DNA of 64,000 nt from Gymnothorax reevesii (taxonomy: Eukaryota; Chordata; Actinopteri; Anguilliformes; Muraenidae): NCBI GenBank assembly GCA_029721435.1, contig CM056578.1:17584911-17648910 (forward strand), in the 5' to 3' direction. The notes beneath the pieces are model-generated. The model was not told where the DNA came from and searched no databases. It worked only from the letters and a program-made list of their open reading frames with translations. Position 1 is the stretch's first letter. Each line of letters begins with the position of its first letter. This document shows, in pieces, positions 46,651 to 57,300 of the stretch. The translations under genes were made by a program, and so were the position numbers.

Positions 46651-46836
46651 TGCATATATTATTTATGGTGTGATTTCTGACCCAAGGATTGTGCACTTTG
46701 GCAGTTTGATAAAAATGGAAGTGTTTAGCCAACACGTCTTTTTGCATGTGCAATTGAACCAACTTTTTCGTAAATTAATTTATTTTGTTCGTAAACTATT
46801 GTTGGGTCAGAAATCACACCGTAAATAATACATGCA
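46651..46836. repeat. inverted repeat with 35-bp arms
   Basis: The left arm 46651-46685 (TGCATATATTATTTATGGTG and onward) and the right arm 46802-46836 are complementary at 33 of 35 positions, with a 116-bp spacer. It is probably a small foldback element; no clear target duplication is seen. Confidence 0.8.
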
Positions 46837-47577
46837 GAGCTTAAGTCCTTCTGTATATTTCTCAAGAGTTCCTAACTTATTGAAGACTTCTTGTAAACTT
46901 TTAAATTGCTTCAGAAGTGCTGTACAAAAAAATTATAGGTACTTTCTGTTGGTTGACTCAGTCAAAGCAAATTCCAACAGCTGTTTAATCAAATCGGCAT
47001 TGTGGGCACTAAATGCAAAAGCGGCAGTTTCGGGGACCGAAAAGTCCAATATATTATAAATTTGTTGCATTTTTATTGCATTCTCCCTGAAACTGTATAT
47101 AAGTGAACAGATAAAATGTGTTTCTCACAATGCGTGATAAGTCATAATAAAATTGCTTTTTAAATATGATCAGGATTGTCAGGAAAATATTTTCTTTGTC
47201 CTGCAATTGTAGTTCAGTGAAGGGATTGACTGGCTCTGACAGGCCATTTATCATGCCAAATACTTCAAATTACTAAATATTATTTCAGTTCTATTCAGGA
47301 TTGTTTGTGAAATTGGGTGATATGCACAGAGTGGGACTAGAAAAACAGTCGTGTATGATGCATCCAGAAAATGGATGATAAATCAGCTGCATTAATGGTC
47401 CTTATGGAAACTTTTAGGTTACATAGTTTACTTTTTCCCTGCAAACTTCCATAGCTTACATCTCACAGTGCAATATCTGTATTTCACTGAGGTACAAAGA
47501 TTATAATTTGGCTTCAATAACAAAAAAAAAATGTTAATAGGCAATAATACAAATTGGGGAGAGGTTACCCAGATAGC
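46837..47577. other. intergenic, nothing recognised
   Basis: AT-rich spacer without recognisable features. Confidence 0.45.
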
Positions 47578-47949
47578 GTACGGATGTGGGCCACATCAAG
47601 CAATGATCCGGCACTTTTGGCATTCTTCTGGCCCGGACAAAATACTGGCCCATATGGTAAATGCAGATTTTGGCCCGCATATCACAAAACAAATATGGCC
47701 CACAATCAGCAAATATGTGGCAGAGTGACAATAGTCAGTCTGTAAGTGAACCAAAACTGGCCCACATTTGCCGCTTCATATGCTCTTGGCTGACCTCTGG
47801 CATTGTGATGACTTGGTTGTGGCTAAGTTCTGTCAAACGGGAGCGGAGCGCCCAAGTGCCATCATTCCATGCGGTATGTGGGCCGGATATGTGGGCTGAA
47901 CATGTCAGGTGTGGGCCGGATATGGACCAGAGGAATTTTGCTATCTGGG
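47578..47949. mobile_element. MITE with CCCAGATAGC termini
   Basis: Starts CCCAGATAGC and ends GCTATCTGGG, perfect 10-bp inverted ends. Subterminal sequence is rich in TGTGGGCC/GGCCCACA words (ATGTGGGCCACATC, TGGCCCACAATC, GTGTGGGCCGGATATG). The left flank is TTA and the right TTT(A), compatible with a short target duplication. It is 372 bp, without a coding frame. Confidence 0.7.
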
Positions 47950-48107
47950 TTTAGATCCACTGTGTGCTTCTGAAAGCAATACATTGGAGGAGCAGAGTCA
48001 TGATTACTCCATGTGCTCAGAACTTTGAAAACTCTTCAGCCTAACAAAAATCAAACAAAGTGAATCCGCTTGACTGCAAGTCAAAATCTGATTCAATTGT
48101 TGTTTTA

Positions 48108-48694
48108 GTTAATGAATTCTGGACCACTACCAAAGTAGCAAAGAGTACTGGGTGGGATTGTGGATAGAAGATCAGGTGGATAGGAGATCAGGGTGGGTGT
48201 AGCGTTGGACTTGGTCCGTGATTGTGCGGACATTGGGCGCCCCCCGGGTGGCGAGACTCAGCGTGGGGCTCGCATCTCTTGTCGGAGTCCGTGTGGCTCC
48301 CAAGCCCCCCGGGGTCCCAGGTGGTGGCTGTTTCTTGCTTCCTTCTAGGAGAGGGGAAGGGTGGGAGGGATGTAGAAATGAGACAAGCAGGGATTGTGAG
48401 AATGAGGGAGGTATACTTTATATAGGTGTAAGGACGAATAGGAAGGCGCATTGGGAGTGGCGCTGTTCATTAACCTACGTTATCGGGAACTCCCTTTAAT
48501 GAATTTTGGACCGTTCCCAAAATAGAGGAGAGTAATGGGTGGGATTGCAGATGGGAGATCGGGCGGATAGGAGATAGGGGCAGCTGTGGTGTTGGACTTG
48601 ATCTGTGATTGTGCGGACGTTGGGCACCCCCTGGGTGGCGAGACTCAGGGTGGGGCTCGCATCTCTTGTCAGAGTCCAAGTGGCTCCCAAGCCC
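48108..48694. repeat. tandem duplication, period about 386 bp
   Basis: The block 48110-48306 (TTAATGAATTCTGGACCACT through GGCGAGACTCAGCGTGGGGC to GGCTCCCAAGCCCC) recurs at 48496-48694 with moderate divergence. It is GC-rich relative to its surroundings. The second unit is cut short at AAGCCCCAAAAAG. No coding sequence was recognised. Confidence 0.75.
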
Positions 48695-48793
48695 CAAAAA
48701 GTGTTAATGTATCAAAAAGAGATGTTGATACATTGTCGACATTGCGAACATTGCTTGCATATGAGTTTGATATCCAGGGGCCGAGGATTTTAA

Positions 48794-49293
48794 CCCTTAA
48801 AAGCCCAACAATAGTAAAAGTTGAAAGAAAAATCTATGTATTCTGTTAATATGTCCTGTGGAGGGGCTAATAAGAACCCAATAGCAATTTTTAATTTTTG
48901 GTGACCTTTGACCTCATTTTAGTTTTGTGACATGAATGTCACAATGGGCATTTCAGGGACCTCATTGCTAAAATGACTTGAATGTTAAAACAGTTGACAT
49001 ATAGTTGAAGTATAAGGCATAGCTTATTTTTCATTAGCTTACCTGTTTTTATACTTTATCTAGTGATCAATGGGTGCTGATCTATCGTGTGGATTCCACC
49101 ATGGGGGCGGCCATATTGCAAAGGTTAGCTGGTGCTGACAGTGTAGTGTCAGTTCCACATTTATGCCTAAGATGGCAGCACTGATGGTCTAAATATGTCA
49201 CTATGGGCATTAGGTTGCAAAATTTATGTGGAGTCAGTGGTTTTGACAACCTCCGAAATCGTGTGATTAATTTGTTACAGGGGCATTTAAAGG
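48794..49293. mobile_element. piggyBac-like MITE flanked by TTAA
   Basis: TTAA at 48790-48793 and at 49294-49297 flank a 500-bp segment whose ends, CCCTTAAAAGCCC and GGGGCATTTAAAGG, are diverged inverted copies. The exact TTAA target duplication is the signature of piggyBac-type transposition. There is no transposase frame. The termini are related to those of 1498-2028. Confidence 0.6.
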
Positions 49294-50069
49294 TTAATCA
49301 GGTGGTCCGGCCCTTCTCGCTTGGATGCTGTGGTGGCGGCACCAATATGGAAAGAATGTCCAGAGGAGCAATTGGTTGGAATGTTGAATCTAATTAAAAA
49401 CTGATCTATTAACGACTCTTTATCTTGAACATGAGGCAGTCGGTGGAATAGAATGCGATGTCGTTTAGGCTGGCGTGATGAGAAGGATAATTTTTAGTGG
49501 AGAGGGTATCGAACTCGGCACATCTCAAAAAAAAAAAAAAAAATGGAGAATGGACCCTAAAATGTAACTTCTGGATGCAGTGAGAGAGGAGTTCTGCCAT
49601 TAGGGGTAAACGTTTGGTCGGAGCGGGAGTTTTCTTGTTTACGTAAACCTCTCAGCAGTGTTTACTTGTGAGAGTGGGAAATAAGATGAGCACGGATAAA
49701 CAGTGGCCAGTTTGAGGAAGAAGTTGATGCCGCTAAGGAAGACTTTATGTACGAAATGAAGCTTGTAAGGGAAACGACATTGAGTGCCGTGAATGGCAGT
49801 CGCATGGCTGAATGGAATTTCTTGAATTTCTTGCTTCTGTCCTGACAGGTACCAGGAAAGAAAGCGTGGAGTGAAACCATTTGGAATAGTATCTTGAGAT
49901 AAAGCGGCGAATGGCTTGAGTTATGGTGTCAGGGGTCGACGGGTACGGAAAACGGAGAAACCGGAGTGGGGTGAATGTCCAAGTACGATGCTAAGTGTCT
50001 GATTCTCTGCCAGGAAAAATGAGGAGGAGTGTCAGCGATGGCATTTTATTCGCTCCTGCGAGTAACACA
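49294..50069. other. intergenic, nothing recognised
   Basis: It includes a 17-base A-run at 49527-49543. No gene is seen. Confidence 0.45.
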
Positions 50070-51235
50070 GTGTCTACGTGTCCGAAAGTCGGTCAGGGTT
50101 TCAATATAACTCTGTGTCAGACAGTCGATTACTGTTTAATTTCTTCAAATCTACTGATTCTTTTAGATATTAAACGTGAATGTTTTCATACAAGGGCTCA
50201 GTTCTTCAAGATGAGTACCGAGAATTTCAAGCAATGTTTCTGTTTAAGCTCTGCTCAATAAAGTGAGTCGACATTTATGACGAATTTAGCGACTGTCGGA
50301 CAGAGATCTTAAAATACTCCAAAAGTCATAAAAGTTCTAATTTTTCGAGTATTCCAGCAATTATTAGATGTAGAAACTTGGCCATGCTTGTGTTCGACCT
50401 TCACAAAATGCAAGTTGATAGCTATCGACTTCTCTTAGTCTTTTTATTCGTCTGTTTTCTTCCTTTGAAGATAGACAACAGTCGTTATTCGGTCTCTCTT
50501 TTGAAAATTAGTCAGATGTATCAAACAGATTCACGCTTTATTTCCACAGCAGAGATAAAATAGTGCTTGCAATCAGAGAACAAATCAATTCCATGACCAC
50601 TGACAGTGTGAATAAATTATCGCATGCACGATAAAGACTGTCGGACACTTCATTTGTACATAAAATAGTTTCTGTTATGAGAATATTGGACTGTTTTTTT
50701 TTCAGCTTCCGCTGATTTTCAACTATGACAATTTTACCCTACTTATCTGTCGAAGCAACCCCCAGTATGGAGTTACTTCGACATGTTTGTGAAAAATCAA
50801 AAATTGAATATTGTGACAAAAAATATCTGTTGTATTGAGATTGTATCAACGCAATTTTTGTTGGCGACATTCTGCACTATACATATATCTTAAAGGTGTT
50901 TCTCTATGTTTTAGCAACAAAGAGTTACACGGAATATTTCAGGATCACTGTCCGACAGTCGCTAAATTCGTCATAAATGCACAAAGTCCCGCGCCAATGT
51001 CAACTCACTTTCTTGAGCAGAGCTTAAACAGGAACATTGATTGAAATTCTCGGTACTCATCTTGAAAAACAGCCCTCATATCAAAACATTCACGTTCAAT
51101 ATCTAAACGATTCAGTAGATTTCAAGAAATTAAAAACCATAGTCGACTGTCGGACACGGAGTTATATTGAAACTATCAGACTGTCGGACACGGAGTTATA
51201 TTAAAACCCTGTCTGACTTTCGAACACGTCCCTGC
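50070..51235. repeat. inverted and direct blocks with repeated GTGTCCGACAGTC motif
   Basis: A block at 50077-50306 recurs inverted at 50945-51228 and direct at 51869-52065. It carries TTAATTTCTTCAAATCTACT, GATGAGTACCGAGAATTTCA and TTTAAGCTCTGCTCAATAAA. A second block, 50420-50650, recurs inverted at 52343-52560 (sharing TTTATTTCCACAGCAGAGAT and ATTATCGCATGCACGAT). The motif occurs at 50077, 50113, 50291, 50636, 50947, 51145, 51179 and 51215 in this interval. The arrangement looks like partial copies, in both orientations, of the element at 51815-52612. No protein-coding signature. Confidence 0.7.
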
Positions 51236-51401
51236 AAAGTAGCCTATTCACACAGCAACATTTGAATGTTTTGGCTCACTGAACGTACCCCAGTTCCATT
51301 GTATCACAATTATCTCCGGTCTTGAGTGTGGAATGTGTTAAAGCATCTGTTTGAACTCGATGAAAAGTGTAAGCATATTGATTGACGATCGGTAAAGATA
51401 T

Positions 51402-53220
51402 TGGGCTCTAATTTCGTAGACCAGGCGCAGGCGCGGCGCATGGGGGGTGCGCCGCGCCAACGGGGTGTGTCCAGGCGTATGTGGCAATTTCGTGCCCGGC
51501 GAAGCCTGGCGCAAGTACTCCCCTGTCCCGCCTCTGCCCCTCCTTCCAGCGCAAGTTGGCAAAGAAGGCGATACAGCCGAGTCAAATCTTGCTCACTGGC
51601 AAGAGAAACGATGGATAGCGTGTTCCCATTAGTTACAAACTGTTGCTGCTTTAAATTTTGGGATTAACATCCATGGACAACAATGCAAGATACGTGACAC
51701 ATTTATTTTCAATATGTGATCTTAACTCAGTACGAGATCATAGCAATCAGGCTGTATTCCTTTCCCCCACTGAAGACGATAAAACTTAAGTGACAATAAT
51801 AGTAGCCTAGTATTAAGCCGCTTGCACAATGGACGCGAAACGAATTTTTCGCTCGACAGATTGCGTCTTGTGTCCGAAAGTCTGACAGGGTTTTAATAAA
51901 TCTCCGTGTCCGACAGTCTATTATAGTTTTTAATTTCTTCAAATCTGCTGACTCTTTTAGATATTAAATGTGACTGTTTTGATAAGAGGGCTCAGTTCTT
52001 TAAGATGAGTACCGAGAATTTCAATCAATATTTCTGTTTAAGCTCCGCTCAATAAAGCGAGTCGACACTGGCGCGAGACAATGTACAATGCCTCCGTGTC
52101 TGACAGCCAAAAAAAAGAAAGAGGACGATTAGAACAGATTGATAACAAAATAAAGAATAAAAAGAAACATTTTAACAACAGAGCATCCAATGAACACTGC
52201 GATTTATTTATTGGCGGGTCATCTTTGTTGGATATCCCGTTTGTAGCTGATATATTTTTATTCTTTATTTCGTTATAAATCTGTTCTCATATCAATACTT
52301 TTATTTTTTGCTGGCTGGTGGACATGGAGTATTTTTGCATTTCGTGTCGGACAGTCTTGATCGTGCATGCGATAATTTCTTCACACTGTCAATGGTCATG
52401 GAATTGATTTGCTCACGCACTATTTTATCTCTGCTGTGGAAATAAAGCGTGAATCTGTTCGATCCATCTGACTAATTTTCAAAAGAAAGGCCGAATAAAG
52501 ACTTTTGTCTATCTTCAACGGAAGAAAACAAACGAATAGGCTAAAAAGACCAAGAAAAGTCTGTAATCAGTCGTGCGAAAAATTCGTTTCGCGTCTAGTG
52601 TGCAAGCGGCTTCTACTGAGCATAGAACGCAAGCATTCGATATATATATAAATATATATATATATTATCCAGTTTGTGGTTGGCTGAGAAAGATGTGAAG
52701 TCGTTAGTTTGTATAACAGATTCAGCTGCGTTGATTAAGCCAGGTCAAGTTTCCATTACGCGTGGCAACCGCCTTTAATCTGACATCAGGACAATCGATA
52801 TAGATACTATTATTTATGTCCTTATTCAGATAGTTACATTAAATAGTGCTTCATGTAATTATTTCTTGCATTGAAATGTACCTGACATTCTGTAAACCTG
52901 CCTGTGAGATTTCGGTGACGTGTGCGCACTCTGCGCCGGTCAGCCAAATTACCACTGCACAGAAATTAAACCAGGTTGGAGCAGGCGAGTTTTCTGCGCA
53001 ACTCCAGCGGAGACTTTTTCTACGAAATTGTCACTGCGTTTTGATGAATATGTGACACCTCCCCCTACTACGCCGCCACACCCATCTCGGCGCACCTTCA
53101 TCTACCGAAGGCTGCGCACCTCACGAAATTACCACTACGCGGGCTGTGCCGTACGAAATTACCACTGCGCGGGCTGCGCCTCGCTATGCCACCTGTGCTG
53201 CGCCAGGAAATTAGAGCCCA
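51402..53220. mobile_element. outer transposon with TGGGCTCTAATTTC termini
   Basis: The left end TGGGCTCTAATTTC (51402) and the right end GAAATTAGAGCCCA (53207-53220) are exact inverted copies. GC-rich subterminal regions follow on both sides (GGCGCAGGCGCGGCGCATGG on the left; CACTGCGCGGGCTGCGCCTC on the right). The right side has tandem 30-bp units starting CGAAATTACCACT (about 53124 and 53155), with degenerate relatives near 52950 and 53022. TA-rich flanks suggest a short target site, but no clear duplication is seen. No transposase frame. It contains the inner element 51815-52612. Confidence 0.65.
51815..52612. mobile_element. inner non-autonomous element with 38-bp inverted termini
   Basis: The left terminus 51815-51852 (AAGCCGCTTGCACAATGGAC then GCGAAACGAATTTTTCGC) and right terminus 52575-52612 are near-perfect complements, differing only near the ATGG/CTAG position. 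The interior carries the GTGTCCGACAGTC motif at 51869, 51905, 52095 and 52343 and both blocks shared with 50070-51235. No coding capacity is evident. It is nested in the 51402-53220 element. Confidence 0.75.
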
Positions 53221-54805
53221 TAATCTCAAAACTGGAGATTTGGTAGGATTTTTTTAGTCGATGTGAAAACTGTTGTTTAATAGGCATGTACCTTACAATA
53301 TACTTCTAAATTCTGCAGGATGGGAAACGGGGAATTTTTTTCTCGTAAGAAGGAAAAATTTATATAATATATGTATAATAAATATTCAAATATTTAATAT
53401 TTTGGTGGTGGTACACAGGAAAGCATGCAGTGAGTCTGAATTACATTACCCTTTCAATACTCCATGAATATGGTTGGACAATTAATATGCAACAATAAAA
53501 TAAGGGAAAACTGTCCATCCTCCTGTCTATCCAACCACCTGTCTGAAATAATTTCTTTCCCAGTCAGGACTGGTAAAGCTGATTTTTCCATTTTCCCAAA
53601 TGATTTAAGGTGTTTACGAGCATTTTTTGCAAGTCAATGTGCAGTTGTGGCACGTGCCTCCGAGGAAGTCAGCACATTGTTGGGGCATGCGCAACCCCTG
53701 TTGTGGATTAGTAAGGGTTAATTGGACAAATGCTGCCTCACAATGGGCACGAATGAATATAAATAAATAAATTAATTAAAATCTCTGTGTTCTAAGCACC
53801 AGGTGTATTGCAGCTTTTTAAAATGGATTAAGATACTTTACTGTGCACATTTCTAGAAATAAAATGATCTCATCCAAAATAATTTTGAAAAGACTGCACA
53901 ATACAGATAAAAAGGCAAATTACATGCATGACTCCTCACAAAAAATAGCCGTAATAATTTAATTTGTAATTATTCAGTCTACTTACTTGCTCATTTTAAT
54001 GGCCGTCATCGGCAGACAATTTATTTTTAAAGAAATAATCGAAAAGATTTAATTTCTTTTGGAATGGTAACTCTGACAAAATCAACAATGCACACTCGCA
54101 TAAAGACCACATTTGTGGAGACATCAATCTTTTAAATCTAAAGGTGCTTAATTAAGTCTGCTTGAAGAAGACAGCATATTATTTTTTTCATTTAGTTGGC
54201 TTGACAAACCATTTCAATGGAGTCTTTATGGTTTCTTTTTATTCCACAGATTGTTCATACACCTCTACCCCAATGGTTTTTCAGACAGAGGGACATAATC
54301 GGCCATTAGTTCTGCCGAGTCAAGGACAGCATAAGTGCTTTTTGTACCTCAGACTTTTAAAAATATTTGCAGTCTTGCACCAAATAGATTTCGCTCAGAA
54401 TTGCATTGAGATAGTCATAGCTGATGTCACAACTAGCTGTTGCACCTGTCTCTTTTACAGAGAACTCCTACGCTTGTAAAATTATAAATCTCTCTCGCTC
54501 AATAATGTAACCCATGCTTTCTGTAATTATAAACTTGTGTCCTGGATTTGTCGAAAGGTATGACTTTATGGTGCTACCTATTTGGTAATTCCAATTTCTG
54601 GGGTGGTGGGGCCTCATTTATAAAAAAAAAATAGCTTAGATTTCAAACTAAAATATTACTTGCCCAAAAGAAATAAAAATAGCATATGGTAAAAAAATAT
54701 CCAAAATTATAAATGCCCTGTTCCTGCCTGGCAGTCTGGTGACCACACCTCAAATTGAATCATCACTTCTTCTTTCCAACTCCCCCGAGTACTAAGTGTT
54801 TTCAC
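53221..54805. other. intergenic, nothing recognised
   Basis: AT-rich spacer. No gene was identified on either strand. Confidence 0.45.
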
Positions 54806-55441
54806 CAGTGGCGGCTGGTGAACTGGCGGTAGGGGAGGCTCAAACCCATCCCTTAAAATGAATGATTGGTCACAACCTGTTTTCAATCATTCATTTAAAC
54901 TACCATTACAGCAACTCCGAAAACTCTCAACATTATCTGGTGTGTTCAGTTTTCATGGGTTTCATTATCGTTTAAATCGTTTAAATAAAATAAGATCATG
55001 TGAAACATCTTTTTGCAATTCCATTGCTTCCACTTATCTTATTTCATTTCAAAAATTTAAACAATCATGAAATGCATGCCTTGCTTCCTACCCCTGAGTA
55101 AACAAAAGCGTGAGTCCGGAGTGATAACGCAGGTGAAACTGATAAGCCTCCATGCTCAAGGACTTCAATTCCGCACGAGAATCTCTTACATATGCGTTGC
55201 TTGAAGAATTGCTGACTACGGCTGCGGGGAATGTAAATATGCCGCTAAAACTCGCACTGAATGTGTGAGAGTTCACAGGTATGCATTATTAATAAAAACT
55301 GACCACACCTAATAATGTTGAGAGTTTTCGGAGTTTCTGTAATGGTCAATTAAATGAATGATTGAAAACAGCGCATGACCAAACATTATTTCTAAGGGAT
55401 GGTTTGAGCTTCCCCTATCGCCAGTTCACCAGCCGCCACTG
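54806..55441. mobile_element. hAT-type MITE with 8-bp target duplication
   Basis: The element begins CAGTGGCGGCTGGTGAACTG and ends CAGTTCACCAGCCGCCACTG, inverted over about 150 bp (including GAATGATTG...CATTTAA and CTCCGAAAACTCTCAACATT with their complements at 55310-55365). GTTTTCAC at 54798-54805 is repeated exactly at 55442-55449. An 8-bp duplication and a CAGTG end are diagnostic of hAT transposons. At 636 bp without an ORF it is non-autonomous. Confidence 0.9.
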
Positions 55442-55856
55442 GTTTTCACCTGTGTTGCACTTTATTTAAACCCAGTGTTCTGTTCAGTTTGCTACTGGAC
55501 ATCGTCTTGTGTATGCCCTAGTTCTCTAGCTCCTGCGGTTCCCAGTTTAGGTCTGTACTCTTGCGTATTTAAGCTTCTTGTTCCGAATATTGTAATCTTG
55601 TATTCTGTTGTTACTTTGCACGCGTGAGGCATTTTTCTGTTTTTGAGTGCATTTTTTGTTGCCTTGTTTATGCTTTGTCTTGTTACTTTGGGGGCTTTGT
55701 TTAATGTTCCTGTTCTCTTTATGTGATCATATCTATTTGTATCTTTTAAGCATTTGTTTTATTCTCGGCATTTCAAATTTTCACAACCCGCAGTGTAATT
55801 TTTTTTCAACCCTTGTGTGTCTAGTCTTGTGTATCTTCCCTGGTGTATGAACTTGT
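55442..55856. other. T-rich non-coding spacer
   Basis: No feature was recognised; a 67-codon hydrophobic frame at 55647-55850 reflects T-rich composition. Confidence 0.45.
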
Positions 55857-56110
55857 ACACTGTAAAACCAAAGGTTTAAGTTCTGAACATATGCTGAACA
55901 CTTTTTTGTAACACATTTTAAACATGTCACAGAGTTCCATTCAGTTTTAAATTGTATTCAACAAATCTAAAAAACCTTGATTGCAACATCCAATAAATAT
56001 CAGTGTTTTGAATGAGAACACCTATTTACAAAAATAATCACCAGGCATTTAGCTTTTACATGCCGTTGTTAAATTATAAACATGTCACATGTTCCACAGT
56101 TTTACAGTGT
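55857..56110. mobile_element. short MITE with ACACTGTAAAAC ends
   Basis: Starts ACACTGTAAAAC and ends GTTTTACAGTGT, perfect 12-bp inverted termini overlapping a TA at each border. Inside, AACATGTCACA recurs. It is 254 bp, non-coding, and fits a TA-inserting Tc1/mariner-type MITE. Confidence 0.65.
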
Positions 56111-56351
56111 ATTTATTGCACTAATACTGTGAAATTAAAGTTTAATGCTCTAACTTCCGGCATTGTTTGTATTGTATTCCTCCTCATCCTTCCTGCGTGT
56201 ACCCTGACATACAAAATTTTGGGTAACCAAAGCCGTACGTATTTTTTTACTTTAGAAATCACGATTAAGTTAAAATTCAGCAAGCATTTCTGCACAATCC
56301 TATTAATTTTAGTTTTTGCTTCACTATCAGGGTGTTATGACCCTTTAAAAA

Positions 56352-56355
56352 AAAT

Positions 56356-56399
<44 letters not shown>
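56352..56399. repeat. (CA)n(TA)n microsatellite
   Basis: ATACACACACACACA followed by about 17 TA units. Confidence 0.9.
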
Positions 56400-56402
<3 letters not shown>

Positions 56403-56945
56403 GCTCAAAGGGGTGCAACATATAAAAGGGGACACTCCGACAAGATACTGAATAATAAGACTAATTTATTTATAGCAAGGCAACAAAAAATTAAGACAAA
56501 GTAACAACTTATGCAGGATGGGGAATAAACAAAAGAAGGGGAATCGCTGGGCCAACCACGCAATGGGCCGTCGAACACAGCTATCCCCTCTAAACTCTAT
56601 CCCCTCTATCAAAATTAGAAAAAAAAGAAACTAAACCTAGAAAAGCAAAAACCGAAAACTAAATTACTGGAAATCCCCAACCTAAACTAAAATAACAAAC
56701 AAAGTAACACAACAAAAGCTCACTTAAATAATAAAGCAAAAACAAAAGGTGTGCTCCTGGGTACAGCTCAGCCCCAGGTGAGTGAGAGCGTGTGAGGCCT
56801 CCAATCCATCCTTTTAAAGTGGAGACCTCGTCAATTCCAGGTGTCTATAGGGTGGAAAGATTAGAGGGGAGAGAGAGAGGCACACAAATATGGGCACTGC
56901 CCTCTTCAGGGCCCACATGTAACACAGGGTTATTTTAATAAATCT
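56400..56945. mobile_element. LTR-like interspersed repeat, class uncertain
   Basis: A block from TGGCTCAAAGGGGTGCAAC to GGGCCCACATGTAACA. The complement starts TGTTACATGTGGGCCC, an LTR-like TG start. No ORF, partner LTR or target duplication was found, so a solo LTR is possible but unproven. Confidence 0.35.
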
Positions 56946-57090
56946 GCATTCTGCAAGGATAGTGGCGTACAGATATATATATATATTTTATCCATTATCA
57001 CCATATATAAATGAGTCCCCTGGTTGTGTTATTGGGCCTCGGGACTATTATATGATGGCGATTCAGTCTCTATCTAGGCTGGGAATGTTA

Positions 57091-57300
57091 CACTGCAAAA
57101 AAAAAAAAAGTTGTCTCCAGTGAAAAAAGTTAGTGTCCAGGCTACCTTAAAATTTTAAGCTCATTGAACTTGAGATGACAAGTTGAGGTAATATTCAACT
57201 TATAATCTTAAATTCAGTTAACTTTTTAACCTCTTTTTTGAGGTAGCCTGGACACTAACTTTTTTCAGTTGAGACAACTTTTTTTTTTTTTTTTACAGTG
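57091..57300. mobile_element. foldback MITE with CACTGCAAAA / TTTTACAGTG ends
   Basis: The left arm carries GTTAGTGTCCAGGCTACCT and the right arm its complement AGGTAGCCTGGACACTAAC; the ends are A-run and T-run respectively. TA lies on both sides (TTA-CACTG and CAGTG-TATT). It is 210 bp and non-coding. The ends resemble those of 576-940. Confidence 0.8.

Noticed and set aside
47531..47954. Several overlapping open frames on both strands
   Set aside because: They coincide with the CCCAGATAGC-ended MITE and arise from its repeated GGCCCACA words.
55647..55850. Hydrophobic 67-codon frame resembling a membrane protein
   Set aside because: T-rich DNA gives Phe/Leu/Cys by chance; no homologous motif and no conserved context.
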